A stretch of DNA of 64,000 nucleotides, taken from the NCBI GenBank assembly GCA_009823505.1, contig VZQC01008831.1, positions 33,026 through 97,025 on the forward strand, in the 5' to 3' direction. Position 1 is the first letter of the stretch; each line of letters opens with the position of its first letter. The position numbers and the translations under genes were made by a program. Origin of the DNA: Rhizomys pruinosus (Eukaryota > Chordata > Mammalia > Rodentia > Spalacidae). The notes under the pieces were generated by a model. The model had not been told where the DNA came from. It was given only the letters and a program-made list of their open reading frames with translations, and searched no databases. Positions 1 through 11,607 of the stretch are shown here, one piece after another.

Positions 1-29
1 AAAGAACAGTTGGGAAAGATGCTTGATAT

Positions 30-140
30 CAACCTCTGCCTCCCACATGGCTCCATGCACCCACCCACACACATGCACACACAAATGCCCCAAATATATG
101 TACCACATACACACATTCAGCATACACACAAACTAACAAT
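30..140 (+). repeat. CA-rich tail of a tRNA-derived SINE
   Basis: The pattern CCTCCCACATGGCTCCATGC followed by imperfect CA repeats resembles the 3' part of a B4/B3-type SINE. The head is missing, so the assignment is tentative. Confidence 0.35.
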
Positions 141-775
141 TTTAATTAAAAGCAAACCTCTCCCCATCAACTCCTGCTTCTCCTCTTCCAAGTTATTAGT
201 TTTTTGCTTTAACCAAAAATTTTCTCTGCTTAACCAAGCAAGTATAAATTCTTTGGGTCTTCCCTTTTTATGTCCACATTGTACACACACATTTTGATGT
301 CCCTTACATTTTTGCACATACATTTTGCACAAATGCCACATTTCAATCAGTGGGCATTAGTAAGGTCTTTGAGCTTCAAATTTAATGAATGACATCCACC
401 AGATGATAATGACCAAAACCAGATGCTTGTACCTAACCAGAGATATGTCCACATGGAAGGGTGTGAACTGAGAAACCCAGGGAAAGGGCATTGGCTCTGG
501 CATCAGATAGATCTCAATGGGACTCAAACCTTATCTGTGTGTGACAGCCTGTGGCACTCTCATGTGGGCAGTGAAGACATGGCCCTGTGAGGAACAGAGA
601 GAAGTTGCATGCAGAGATTCAACATCTCAGGACCTGCTTTTTGAGCTCTAGGAACACACCAGTAGACTGGCTGCCGTCCCATTCCTGTTTCACTTCTCCA
701 GTCTTGACCAGCTTCCTTCACCTCCCAAGTAAATGACTTGCATTCAAATTCCTGTTTAAAGCAACATGTGCTGGA
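141..775. other. Intergenic unique sequence
   Basis: No gene, repeat or RNA gene is recognised. Reading frames here are short and have no coding character. Confidence 0.5.
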
Positions 776-975
776 ACTGTGGCTGCAGCTCAGCTAGTAG
801 AGTGCTTGCTTCTCCAGCATGCGAGAAGACCTGCATTCAATCTCCAGTACCTCATAAATTGGGCATGATGGTGCACAATGTAATCCCAGCACCAGGGTGG
901 CGGAGACAGGAAGATTAGAAGTTCAAGGTCATTCTTGGCTATATAGCAAATGTGAGGCCATATTGACAACAAAAG
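776..975 (+). repeat. ID + B1 composite SINE (B4/RSINE type)
   Basis: An ID-like tRNA head (GCTCAGCTAGTAGAGTGCTT, then a B-box-like segment) is followed by a B1-like half containing the TAATCCCAGC core and the GGTCATTCTTGGCTATATAG segment. Confidence 0.7.
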
Positions 976-984
976 AACTGGATA

Positions 985-1192
985 AATGGCTCAGGGATTA
1001 AGAACACTTGCTGTTCTTCCAGAGGACCAGGGTCCAATTCCCAGCAAGCACATTGAGGCTAACAACTGTCCATAACTCCAGTTCCCTGGGTATACAATGC
1101 CTTTTTCTGACCTCTGCAGGCATTCCATGACACGTGTACACTTACACACGTAGGCAATACACTCATACACATAAAATAAAAATGAGAAATAT
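985..1192 (+). repeat. B2 SINE
   Basis: It has the tRNA-like head with GGCTCAGGGATTAAGAACAC, the CTTCCAGAGGACC block and the middle AACTCCAGTTCC, and it ends in an ACACATAAAATAAAAATG tail. It is diverged. Confidence 0.85.
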
Positions 1193-1199
1193 AAAAGTC

Positions 1200-2990
1200 C
1201 TTGTCTCAAAGAAAGTCTTGCTCTGAGGGAATCTAAGCTAAGAAAGTACTTTTCCATAACAGGAATGGTGAAGAAAAACACTAGCAAGTTTGAAAGACCA
1301 AGGATCTGTAAAGTCTTACACAATTGTTAGACATATGGTACTATATGCCTTCCCTCACTAATGTTATTATTACTACTATTATCACTACATCTCCATTTTA
1401 GGGGTGGCAACCTCACTATCAATCACTGTCTCAAAATGCGTCATACCTTGTGCTTTTTCAACAAGCAATTGAACGTGGACCATCATTTCCATCACCTTTA
1501 GGCTACATCAGGATCTAAACCTTGGCAGTGCTTCTTATAATTTCACTCAACATATATCTGAATTAGAAAATTTTGTTATAATCAGTCTCCAAAGCCTTCA
1601 CACTCTTCACTCTCACTTGGATATGGGGCATGCATTATTAATTAAATAATACATTATTATAGACAGTAATTGAATTACTCCACAGTCCTGCCTACAATCA
1701 TTAACATATATCAAAATAAAAGAGGAGGGGCTGTGTTGCCCTTATTACAGTTTGGTTTCATGGGGTTTTGATGACATTAAATACAAACTAACACGTGGTT
1801 GAATTAAGTAGACATCATCCTACTTATATTGTCCTTACTTGTTTCCAAGCACTGCCGAATACTGAGTCATTTGAGAATCTACCTATTTTTCTGTAATAAA
1901 TCTCTTCCTTCTCAGTGTAGGCTCAGGAATGTGGCTGCACTTTTAAACTGATGAACAGTATTCTCATCAGACTATATTCAGCAGCTGTTTTGTACACAAG
2001 AAACTATTTAAAAGTAAGTCAAGAACAACCAATTAAATCTAAAAATGACTCTGCAGCCACTGTACCAATTATAGGCATAACCAAGAAGCAGTTTGTGTGC
2101 AAAAATAATCATAAAATCAGAATCGTGTCAGAGCCAGTCGATAGCTATCAATTGTTATTAGTGTAAAGCAAAACAGGAATGCAGGGATGTGCTGAGAAGG
2201 CCAAGAAAATGAATCGAAGGGAAGTTTCCTCATGAATAGGCAAACAGATTGTCTCACATAAACAGACACATAACCATATGCAGGGAAATGAGTACAGAGA
2301 AGAGATACCAACCTCAAAATAAAAGAGCTATCCACCAAAGCAATATTCCCCACCAATATTCAGACATTATGAACCACAAAAATGAAATTAAATCTACCTT
2401 TATAACAATATTCATGACAGCCATGGACCTCACCAGAAATATAGGCTCAATTTCCTCTTTATCTAAACCCACACACAGAAGAAAAAAAAAAAACTTAAGA
2501 CTCTCCCTAGGAATTCCATCTTCCTGCTCCTTGACGCACTCTCTCCCTACACCATTATGATGCACAAATATATGTGCATCTGTAGTCATTCAGCCAAAAG
2601 CCCCTTAGAAGATCTCCATCTAGTTCAGATTGCTTAAAATAGTGTTATCCATGGTTTTTGTGTCAAATGTATTAATAGTAATATCAACTTTCTTCTCAAA
2701 ATCATCCTTGTTTCAGGAATTGGCGACATGGAGCGGGGGTGGGGGGGTGTTGGTCAAAGGGTAAAGGGTACAAAGTTCGAATGTGACATTCGGACCAAGT
2801 TCTGGAGCCTTGTTGTTCAGTATGGTGGTTGTAATTAATGATGCATTGTGTTGCTGAAAACTGCCAAGAGAACATATTTTAAATGTTCTCACCACAATAA
2901 AAAGACATAAGGTGATGGGTATGTTAGTCAACTTGATTTGATCATTCCACAAAGTACATATGTATCAAAACATCTATATTCTATCCCCAG
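1200..2990. other. AT-rich intergenic unique sequence
   Basis: No gene is seen. A short G-rich stretch lies near 2735-2775. Short open frames here lack family similarity. Confidence 0.5.
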
Positions 2991-2996
2991 AAGTAT

Positions 2997-3001
2997 AGAT
3001 T

Positions 3002-3049
<48 letters not shown>

Positions 3050-3075
3050 TAGATGTAGATAGATATATAGATATA
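2997..3075. repeat. (GATA)n microsatellite
   Basis: About twelve uninterrupted GATA units (near 2999-3048) are followed by an imperfect GATA/TATA extension. Confidence 0.97.
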
Positions 3076-3164
3076 GTTTTTCAATAATCCAAATCTGTAG
3101 GTTGCTTTCTTAAGAGTTTTGGTATTATGGGGGGTGGCTGCTTGCTTGCTTGCTTGTTTTGAGC

Positions 3165-3248
3165 TGCTTGCATTTGGTACTGGAGGGTTGAATCTAGGAT
3201 CTAGTACTTATTAGTCAAGCACTTTACCACTGACTTGTATTCCCTACT
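3165..3248 (-). repeat. ID-type SINE fragment
   Basis: Read on the minus strand, AGTGGTAAAGTGCTTGAC plus a B-box-like GGATTCAACCC resembles an ID/tRNA head. It is diverged. Confidence 0.45.
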
Positions 3249-3251
3249 TCC

Positions 3252-3421
3252 ATGTGGGAGACTAAATGAGAATGTGCCCCATATGCTCCAAGTATTTGAA
3301 AACTTGGTCCCTGGCTCATGGCCTTGTTTGTGGAGGGGGATCCTGGAATGTTTAAGAGGTGTGGCCATGATGGAAGAAGCCATAACTAGGGAGTCGTCTT
3401 TGAAAGTTCAAAGTCACATCA

Positions 3422-3470
<49 letters not shown>

Positions 3471-3660
3471 CCTCTCTCTCCTGTGCCTGTTTGAGGACAT
3501 GAGCACTCAGCTTTCTGCTATTGCCACCTCTGCCACTATATCTCCCTGCCGTGATGGATTCACATCCCTCTGGATCCATAAGCCAAATAAATTCTGAAAG
3601 CCAAACTCTTCCTTCTATAAGTTGTCTTGGTCACAAGAACAAAAAAGTAATTAATACACT
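3252..3660 (+). mobile_element. Solo LTR, rodent MaLR (MT/ORR1-like)
   Basis: The region shows the usual MaLR LTR landmarks in order: a GTTTGAAAACTTGGTCCC-like 5' block, AAGAGGTGTGGCC, CCATAAGCCAAATAAATTC (a polyadenylation signal) and a 3' end like GTTGTCTTGGTCACAAG...TAATTAATAC. A pure CT tract (3425-3470) has expanded inside it. No internal retroviral sequence flanks it, so it is a solo LTR. Confidence 0.7.
3425..3480. repeat. (CT)n microsatellite inside the LTR
   Basis: More than twenty CT dinucleotides in a run, then CCCTCCCTCTC interruptions. Confidence 0.95.
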
Positions 3661-4077
3661 CCACAATTTTTAGTGTCCTGTATTATAAGAATTACTTGGT
3701 CATTTTGTGATCACATTGAAGGATGTCTACATATATTTCATTCTCTTTGGATCTCACATCTTAAATCCTGAATCTCTGAAGCTCAGTCACTATTCCTGAA
3801 CATCTCCAAATTTCCTTTGGAAGTACCTCTCAAATGCCAAAACATGGAAGGACTTGGAAACAGGATAGGAGAGGAAAAGGGGGATTGGGAAATAAAAGTA
3901 AAGAGAAAAGGGTGAAGGAAAGGGGAGGATAGGAAACCCACATACAAATATATATATACACGGGCATACATACATACATACATGAAAATGGTAGAAAAAA
4001 TAAAAATGGCTTTCCAGTCTCTCTAGGTCTTTATTTCTGCAAAGAAGTTGTCGTCCATGAAATTTTTTTCTTTTTAA
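3661..4077. other. Intergenic unique sequence
   Basis: No gene is seen. It includes a short (CATA)n run near 3965-3983 and a purine-rich stretch near 3850-3930. Confidence 0.5.
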
Positions 4078-4278
4078 TATATTGTATGTGAGAGAGAAAA
4101 GAATATGTATGTGCACCATGTGCATGTGAGTAGCCTTGGAGGCCAGAAGAGGGCATGAGAGCCACTGGAGTGACAAGTGGTAATGAGCCACATAATGTGA
4201 GTTCTAGGAACTGAACTTGAGTCTTCTATAAGAGCAGCAAGTGCTCTTAACCACTGAGCCATCTCTCCCGAACCCACG
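4078..4278 (-). repeat. B2/B3 SINE
   Basis: On the + strand it reads backwards: GCTCTTAACCACTGAGCCATCTCTCC marks the tRNA head near 4240-4270, and GGAGGCCAGAAGAGGGCAT marks the body. Confidence 0.8.
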
Positions 4279-4329
4279 GCATTGTTTTCTGATGTGTCCC
4301 TCTTCACCGGCTGAGTTTAAGTGTTCCTC

Positions 4330-4478
4330 TGGCCAGCCAGGCACAGTAGAATACATTTATTCCCAGCACTCAAGAGGCACAGGCAAGCTGATCTCTGTGA
4401 GTCTGAGGACACTTGAGGCTAGCCTGATTTACATAGTGAGGCCAGACAAGGCTCTATAGCAAGAACCTCTCTCAATTT
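4330..4478 (+). repeat. B1 SINE
   Basis: It has the CCAGGCACAGTAGAATAC start, CCCAGCACTCAAGAGGC core and GATCTCTGTGAGTCTGAGGA box, and ends in a T-rich stretch. It is diverged. Confidence 0.75.
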
Positions 4479-4479
4479 T

Positions 4480-5010
4480 TTTTTAAATTTTACATTTAAC
4501 TTTTGCTTCTCACAGTTTGAACATGATGTGCTTACATGTGGTTTTCATTGTGATTTTCCTGCTTGGTGTTCGTTTACTTTCCTAGATCTATAAATTGATG
4601 ATCCTCACCACTGGGAATCCTACGGCCATTATTTATTCAAATTGCTTTTTCTTCTTTTCCTTTATTCCCCAGTCCTTCTCAGACACCAATTACACATATG
4701 TAAAGTCACTTGACGCTGTCTCGGCTACTGGTGTGAGAGCTGTTCATTTTCTTTCAAACTCTTTGCCTTCCTATTCATTTTTAGATAATTTCTGTTGATC
4801 TGTCTTTAAAACTCATTGATCCCTTCTGTCTCCCCCTTCCAATCTGCTGTTAAGCCTATTCAATGCATGTTTCAATTCTCTCATTGTATTTTATAGTTTT
4901 AGATTTTCATGTTCTTTTTTTTTTAGTTTTTATTTCTATACTTTTTCCCCATCTTTTTATTTACTAGCATTCTTTTCATTTAGATTTTTTTAGCTTGATT
5001 AATAATAGCT
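4480..5010. other. AT-rich intergenic sequence
   Basis: Pyrimidine-rich unique DNA with no recognisable gene or repeat. Confidence 0.45.
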
Positions 5011-5011
5011 C

Positions 5012-5300
5012 CTTCAAGCTATTGGTACTTGATGGCTGCTGGGAAAGAGTGAGTCATTTTATTTTCAAGGATGCAACTGGAATGGCTACCAAGTTCCAGT
5101 AGATGGTCCTATACTCATGCACATACTGGCAGCATTAAGTGAACTAAGTACGACAAAAAAAAAGAGCACATGAACTTGGCAGATAATCATGGTGTGGGGG
5201 GGAAGTGGAGGGGATTAGAACAGAGGGAATGAGAGATAGAAGTGATCAAAACACTTTGTATGCATACATTCAATTCCCAAACAAAAACAACAACAGCAAT
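5012..5300 (+). mobile_element. L1 3' end fragment (rodent Lx/HAL1-like)
   Basis: It shows the typical rodent L1 3' UTR order: GATGGCTGCTGGGAAAGAGT, CCAGTAGATGGTCCTA, a short A run, GTGGGGGGGAAGTGGAGGGG, GTGATCAAAACACTTTGTATG and a 3' A-rich tail. Confidence 0.7.
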
Positions 5301-5429
5301 AATAATAGCTCCTTTAAAGTTCCTGTCTGGGAATTCAAGTCTGTTTCTATTCTTCATTCCTGAATTAGGTCATGTGTTTCAGCATTATTTTAATTGTGTA
5401 TCTATGTAGGTAGCTATGTAGGTATTTAC

Positions 5430-5473
5430 TGTGTGTCCATGTGAATGTCTGTGTATGTGTATGTGTGTGTGTG

Positions 5474-5524
<51 letters not shown>
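5430..5524. repeat. (TG)n microsatellite
   Basis: A long TG tract, interrupted by TATG and GC steps. Confidence 0.97.
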
Positions 5525-5526
<2 letters not shown>

Positions 5527-5840
5527 TTCCAGGCACTCACAGGCTACAGTGGACATGAAGAACAAAGTTTTGGGAATCGGTGCTTTCCTTCTACCTCGTT
5601 TTGAGGCAGTATTTCTCTCATTGTTTCTGCAATTGAGGCTGTGTATGCCAAACTGGATGCCTTGTGAGCTTCCAACCAATTCTGTTATCTCCACTTCCCA
5701 TGTCACCTTAGGAGTGCTGGGATTACATACATATGCTATTGCATTTGGCTTTTTCACATGGGCTGCGGAAAGCGATCTTACATCATCAGGTTTGTGCAGC
5801 AAGGACTTTTACCCACTGAGTCATCTTCCTGGCCCTGTTT
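5527..5840 (-). repeat. tRNA-head + B1 composite SINE (B4/RSINE type)
   Basis: The + strand shows a reversed B1-like part (GTGCTGGGATTACATACATA near 5713) and then a reversed tRNA head ending TTTTACCCACTGAGTCATCT near 5808-5828. Confidence 0.65.
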
Positions 5841-6262
5841 CTGTTTTATTCTATAGCAGAAAAGTGGTGTGTATATTGGACATTGTGGGTGGTATGTTCA
5901 AAGATTGTGGATGGTATGTTCAAGGATTCTGCATTCTTTTAGCCTCTATGAAATATTAATGATTTTTGTTTTAGCAGATACAGAAATGACTAGCTCATAA
6001 CCTTGAACTTCTAGAGACTGGGTTTTCCACTGTGTCAGGGTCATTCTGTTTCATCCTTAGTCTTAAGGTTAATCTTATTCCTGTAACAACATTTTCATGG
6101 CCTGTGCATAGTTTTTCTAGTGTTTCAGAAGAATTCCTTTAGTACTTACCAATGTCATATATATTTGGCAGGATTCAAATTCGAAATCCATTCTTCTCGT
6201 GAACAGAGGTTAAATCTCTGCTTACAATTGTCCAGTTTTCTGCTGTTGCCTTCCACTGTTAT
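5841..6262. other. Intergenic unique sequence
   Basis: Nothing recognisable apart from a short local duplication of GATTGTGGRTGGTATGTTCAA near 5883-5925. Confidence 0.5.
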
Positions 6263-6265
6263 TCT

Positions 6266-6306
6266 TGTTTGTTTGTTTGTTTGTTTGTTTGTTTGTTTGT
6301 TTGTTT
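6266..6306. repeat. (GTTT)n microsatellite
   Basis: About ten GTTT units. Confidence 0.95.
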
Positions 6307-6309
6307 TTC

Positions 6310-6680
6310 TGGGTGGGAGTTTCTGTTTTGGTGCAAGTTCAATTGGGGGATCAGACTAGAACCTAAGAGGAAACCTCATGCAAATGTGTATGCATACATT
6401 TATGCATAGATAGGATCCAATGGGAGATTTTATGACCTCCCTCTGTGATTTCTTCCTTTCCTTTCCTTTCCAGGATTTTGCCAAATTCCAGTCACACTTG
6501 AATCTCCTAACTTGATCCTCTGATACTTTTAGCCAATATGACATCAGCTTTCGGCTTGAGTAATAACCTTCACTGAAGAATGCCTTCAGGAGAAAGCTGT
6601 ATAAATTTGCCTTTTCCCCAATGCAGTTACTTTCTCTTAAGAGTCAAATCCAATTTCTGCCTTCTCTTTGTCTCTCTTCT
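6310..6680. other. Intergenic unique sequence
   Basis: No gene or repeat recognised. Confidence 0.5.
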
Positions 6681-6683
6681 GCC

Positions 6684-7025
6684 TGTGGTCTGAATGTGAA
6701 ATGCCCTTCATAGGCTTGTGTGTTTCAACATTTGGTCCCCAGCTAGCGATGCTGTTTGAGAAGGTTATGGAACCTTTAAGAAGTGGAAACTTGCTGGAGG
6801 AAGTGATTCACTAGGGACAGAAGTTGAGGTTTTACAGCCCAGAACTGCTTCCTGTCTGCTCTCTACTTCCTGAATGCAGATGTAATGTGACCAACCAGTT
6901 CACGCTTCTGCCACAGTTCCGTCCCTGCCATAATAGATTGTACTCTCAAACTACAAGACAACAGAATTAATTGCTTTTGCCATGTATTTTTTTCACACTA
7001 GTGAGAAAAGTAACGAATGTATGTC
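6684..7025 (+). mobile_element. Diverged solo LTR, rodent MaLR
   Basis: Landmarks are TTTGGTCCCCAGCTAGCGATG, GGTTATGGAACCTTTAAGAAG, CTTGCTGGAGGAAGTGATTC and CCCTGCCATAATAGATTG. The final part corresponds to the MaLR 3' end (TTGCTTTTGCCATG...GAAAAGTAACGAATG). Confidence 0.65.
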
Positions 7026-7472
7026 TTCTGACACTTTGTTTATATTATGTCAAGAATTTATAATTTATGTGTGTAGGAAGTTGGACCAATCCAAATTACG
7101 TTGCCATGATGAAAATTGGATTTCTTGTATACAGATAATTTGGTAACTTACCCTGTCTAGATAATAATTCAGCTTTGACATGTTCCTGTGTGGTTAGGAT
7201 TTTTCTTCTGCACTCTAAGATTTCAGATTCAAGCAGCACTTTTCAAAAGAACCTCTCATATTTGTGTCTAAAGTATGGAAATTGCTAACATACTTACCTT
7301 TAGTTTTCTTACACAGTTATGATAACAGTCTGGTTCACAGCACCATGGAGTTGGTTAGGAAATATTAAATGACTTTTCTGAAAATATAGGATTTGACAAA
7401 CTATTCCAGTGGGTAAAATAAGTTATATGATTTCTGGCTTCTGGCTGTACTTTAAGCAATCTACAAACTTCA
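7026..7472. other. Intergenic unique sequence
   Basis: AT-rich, with no gene or repeat recognised. Confidence 0.5.
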
Positions 7473-7488
7473 AAAACTCTGGCTCAGG

Positions 7489-7735
7489 GGGCTGGAGAGA
7501 TAGCCTAGCGGTTAAGAGCGCTGACCGCTCTTACAGAGGAAGCCGGTTCGATCCCCAGCACCCACATGGCGGCTAAGAACCGTCTGAAACTCCAATTCCA
7601 GGAGAACTCCAGTTCCAGGGGAATCCGATACCCTCTTCTGACCTCCGCGGCGTTGCACGACACGGGTGCACAAACTTGCATGCAGACAGTACACATACAG
7701 AAATAAATAAAATTAATAAAAAAAAATTAAAAAAA
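7489..7735 (+). repeat. B2 SINE, subfamily with internal duplication
   Basis: A full-length, little-diverged copy with tRNA head, CCACATGGCGGC and CpG-rich 3' body (CCTCCGCGGCGTTGCACGAC), ending in a poly(A)-rich tail. It carries the tandem pair AACTCCAATTCCAGGAGA / ACTCCAGTTCCAGGGGA. Flanking direct repeats AAAAACTCTGGCTCAGG (left at about 7472-7488, right at 7736-7752) mark a clean insertion. Confidence 0.95.
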
Positions 7736-7752
7736 AAAAACTCTGGCTCAGG

Positions 7753-8550
7753 TCCTAAAGAGCCCCCCTCAAAAATTCAAACCTTTGTTGCTGCTTTCAG
7801 ATATGTCCCCATTCTTCAAGAGCTACTCCCTTTACCTGCTAGTATTTTCTTTGCAGAAACTCTAGGGAAAGGTGGGGAAAGAGAAAAACTGCCACTGGTG
7901 GCAACCCTTGACTACACATCATAGCTCACCGCTACTTGGTATCTCAAGCATACTCTGTGATTTACAAGCACAGTCAAATAAGAGAGCTTGACAGGATGTG
8001 GTATGTCTGTGGAGACACTACATATATAATACTGACTGAAAAACACCCTCTCTATTCTGAAACAAGCTGGCATATTTCCCCAATATAATCTTTGGCAACT
8101 CTCACCACTTCGAGATTTGAAGCATTAGTTATCAAGTCTGACAAGATCAGTTCTAGGGTTTTCTAGGCAGTCCCATCTCCTGGAAAAGGAAACATCTCTT
8201 TACGTTTTATGTTTTTGTTTATTATTCACCATGGAAAGTCAATTGTTGAAATGATATGACTACAAAATGAGAGTTCCCTTCAGTCATCAAAATGTGGCCC
8301 ACAGCTTTTCAAGGATTATCATTTCACTATTGGAGTTCCAAAAGTGGAGTTGCTATTGTCTTGCCTCAGGACACCTGAGCCCACACATTAAATAGCTTTG
8401 CATACCTCAAAAGATGAGAATTTCTGGGCCTCAAATTCATAACTACTCAGGGCCAGAATCTGCAAAAGGATTCCATTGCTGTTCTCTATCCCTCAGGTTG
8501 AAGTGCTAGCTGAAACCATAAGAAAATTGACTGTGATCTCTTGTAATCAT
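7753..8550. other. Intergenic unique sequence
   Basis: No gene or repeat recognised. Confidence 0.5.
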
Positions 8551-8765
8551 TGGGTGCTGAAGAAATGGCTCACTGGTTAAGAGCACTGACTTCTCTTACA
8601 GAGGACCAGGGTTCAGATCCCAGCTCTCACATGGTGGCTAACACCCATCCTTAACTCCAGTTTCAGGGACCATGTTGCCTCTTCTAGCCCCCGAAGGCAT
8701 TGAATGTATGTGGTACTCTTACATGAAGGCAAAAGACTCATATGCATTAAATAAAAATAAATAAT
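8551..8765 (+). repeat. B2 SINE
   Basis: Head GAAATGGCTCACTGGTTAAG, AGAGGACCAGGG and TTAACTCCAGTTTCAGGG, ending in an AT-rich tail. It abuts the 3' end of a minus-strand L1. Confidence 0.85.
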
Positions 8766-10545
8766 TTTGACATATTTTATTTAATTTTTCAAATTTCATA
8801 CAAAACATCTTGATCATATTTAGACTCCCTCCCACATCCACATTTCCCAGACTCCACCACCTCCAGATTTCATGTTTTCTGTGATATATGTTAAGGTTTA
8901 TCAAGCTATGTTTATGTCTCCGAATATGCCATTGTATGAGTCCATCCATTGGAGCCTAGTCAACCTATTTAGTGTCACTGCCTTAAAGAAAACCAAGTTT
9001 CCCTCTGCCAGTACTCATTGGCTGCAAGTAGTTCGTTAGTTAAGGTTGGGAGCTTCTTACCCATTTTGCCAGTTTTATGCTGGGTTTTTGTCAAGTTTGA
9101 GCTTGCATGGATCTTGTGCATACTTTCACCATTGCTGTAAGTTCATATGAGCAAGTTCCCAGCCATCTGAAAAACTCTGTTTCCTTGTGGTCATCCACAA
9201 CCCCTGGCTCTTACAGTCTTTCTGCCCCCACTTCCACAATGCCTTGGGTGTCAGAGGTTTGATATTGGGGTCCTACGCTGTGGCAAACATTCTGCAATCT
9301 GTTATTCTCTGTACTTTTACCAGTTGTGGATTTCTGGGTTAATCACCATCTATGTATGAGGAAGTTTCCCTGGTGAGAGTCAAGAGATACATTAATATTC
9401 TTTCTGCCCCCTGTTCCACTATGTTCCCTGAGCCTTGGGTGTAGAGGTTGCTTTCTAGATGTATCACTCAAGGCTGAGCATCTCACATACGTTTATTCTC
9501 TGCATTTGACCAGTTGTGGAACTCTGTAATAGTCACCATCTGTTTCGAATAGAAGCTTTTTTGATGAGTGGTGAGAGGTATGCTTATCTGTAAATATGGG
9601 TGCGTATTTAAAGTACAGTCAAAAAATTATATTGGTCTAGGAATGTGACAAAAGTAGGTTTTTACTTACAATTTATGAGCTCTCCACCAGATGGATGGCT
9701 GTTTATAGTACTACACATGAGTTTCCACCCACTGAGTGGACGTTAAGTCCAATTAGACACCTGTTGATTACCCTTAAGATAAATGTGCCACTACTGCACT
9801 AATGGAGTTAGATGGCTGGGCCCATCGTTGTTTTGTTTATTAGGCTTCACACCAGTGTAGAACCATTGATTGGTTTTCTCCCTTGGCAGCTTGCATAGTA
9901 TCTTATGGTAGTATGAGGGCTAGTCTTCAGGGAGGAGGCTTCCATGTCAGTTCTAGCTCATTTGCACCAAGTCCTATGTGCAAAACATGTTGTATATCAG
10001 CAATAGGGGTTTAACTTAAGTTCTGGGAGGCAATCAAGGTCCATGGCAATAGGCCACATTATTTTGGGAGTCTCTTGGACTACCCTGATCAACAATTTGA
10101 AAGAAGGTTTCTCCAGCCTGGCACTGTTTTGTGATACAGCCTGTTAAAGTACTCCCATTTCCCCCTTGACAAGCCCTGTCTTCTATGATCTCCCTCTCTC
10201 AAGCTCCTTCTTTCACGTTACCCCTGGTTCCTTGCCATTTTCCTGGCTCCTGTGGTTATAGCAGAATACATATTCACATCAAAGGATTTGGAGCTAAGAC
10301 TCACAAATGAGAGAGTACACATGTCACCTATTTTCCTGAGTCTGTGTTACTTCATTTAGAATAACAGCTTCTAGTTCCATCCATTTATCTCTAAGTTTCA
10401 TGACTTTGTTTTTCTTTATTACTTAGTAGAACTCCGTTGTGTAATTGTACCACAGTTTCCTTATCCATTCACCAGGCGAGGGACACTTAAGCTGTTTCTA
10501 TTCCTTAGCTATTGTGAAAAGACCAACAACAAACATTTTTTAAAC
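8766..10545 (-). mobile_element. Old L1: 3' UTR and end of ORF2
   Basis: The 3' end lies at 8766, starting with a T-rich sequence and TTTCATACAAAACATCTTG. The UTR runs to about 10260. The last part (about 10270-10540) is antisense ORF2 C-terminus: on the + strand TCTAGTTCCATCCATTTATC and CTTATCCATTCACCAGGCGA are the usual antisense landmarks. It shares a segment (GGAGTCTCTTGGACTACCCT) with the L1 at 48.4 kb. It is 5'-truncated and not open. Confidence 0.7.
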
Positions 10546-10852
10546 AAATGTATACCGTCAGAGACAAACGGCATATTTATTTCAGTCAGCATACTTTTTT
10601 TAATTACCCACACATGCTGAACCAAATACCACTACCAATACCACCTAGAGGTAAAATAGCTGGATTGCAGGTGAGATGTTTTGTTTCAGTTAGAGAAACA
10701 CTTTTTGCTCAATCCTTGAAATTTTAAGTTATGGCATAAGCCTAAATGAAAATCACACATCCGCTCATTGGCAACTAAGTAATCTATATTCTTTAAATTT
10801 CAGAGGCTGTAGTCAAAACCCTATAATTCTAGGTATTCTCCCATGCTGCTAT
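10546..10852. other. Intergenic unique sequence
   Basis: No gene or repeat recognised. Confidence 0.45.
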
Positions 10853-10864
10853 CAGGAATAATTT

Positions 10865-11070
10865 TTTTTTTATGTGTATGAGTGTACTGTCTGCATGTAG
10901 GTTGGTTCACCCATGTCATGCAATGCCATGGAAGTCAGAAGAGAGCATCGGATTCCCCTGGAACTGGAGTTAAAGACTGTTCTTAGCCGCCATGTGGGTG
11001 CTGAGAATCGAACCCGGGTCCTCTGCAAGAACAGTCAGTGCTCTTAACCACTGAGCCATCTCTCCAGTCC
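10865..11070 (-). repeat. B2 SINE, without internal duplication
   Basis: Reversed B2 with a single CCTGGAACTGGAGTTAAAG block. Flanking direct repeats CAGGAATAATTT (10853-10864 and 11071-11082). Confidence 0.95.
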
Positions 11071-11082
11071 CAGGAATAATTT

Positions 11083-11590
11083 ATTCTTATGCAGAAAAAT
11101 GACTCACAGTTACTCACTTAGTAACAAGGTTAGGGTAAATAAGAGAGATTAAAAAAAAAAAATACCTGCTAGTAACGAATTTCAGCCACAGCCCAGAATG
11201 TACTAAGTAAACAATGCATGGCATCTGAAAAGCAGGACTAATAAAACAATTAGAAAGAAACTGTGCTGTGCTTTAGAGAGCTAAGGATATCTAACTGGGT
11301 AAACATGACCTCCAAATCAGTGAAAATAGATAAAAGCCAAGCTCAGCCATGTGAGGCAATGGGCCCATGTAAATTGGAAGACAGAGGAAGTATCTTAGAA
11401 ATGGTTGTAGATAAAATGAAAGACAGGCCTGGACAGAAGTGCTGTAAGTGTGCTTTAAAGAAGTGCTATACAGCCACAGCATAGCTCTCTAAAAGTGATA
11501 GTCTTATGTAACTGAAATGAGGGTCAAAAAGACCTCAAAGACCTCATATTTTCAGTAAGTTTCTGGGCCTGTCAGGGTCTGCAACGACAT
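11083..11590. other. Intergenic unique sequence
   Basis: A 73-codon open frame at 11263-11484 has no family I recognise and no coding support. I treat this as non-coding. Confidence 0.45.
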
Positions 11591-11607
11591 TGCTATCAAA
11601 GAAGTTG

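Noticed and set aside
7489..7580. tRNA-like sequences with A and B boxes
   Set aside because: These are B2 and ID SINE heads. None forms a separate tRNA gene with a complete cloverleaf that I can support.
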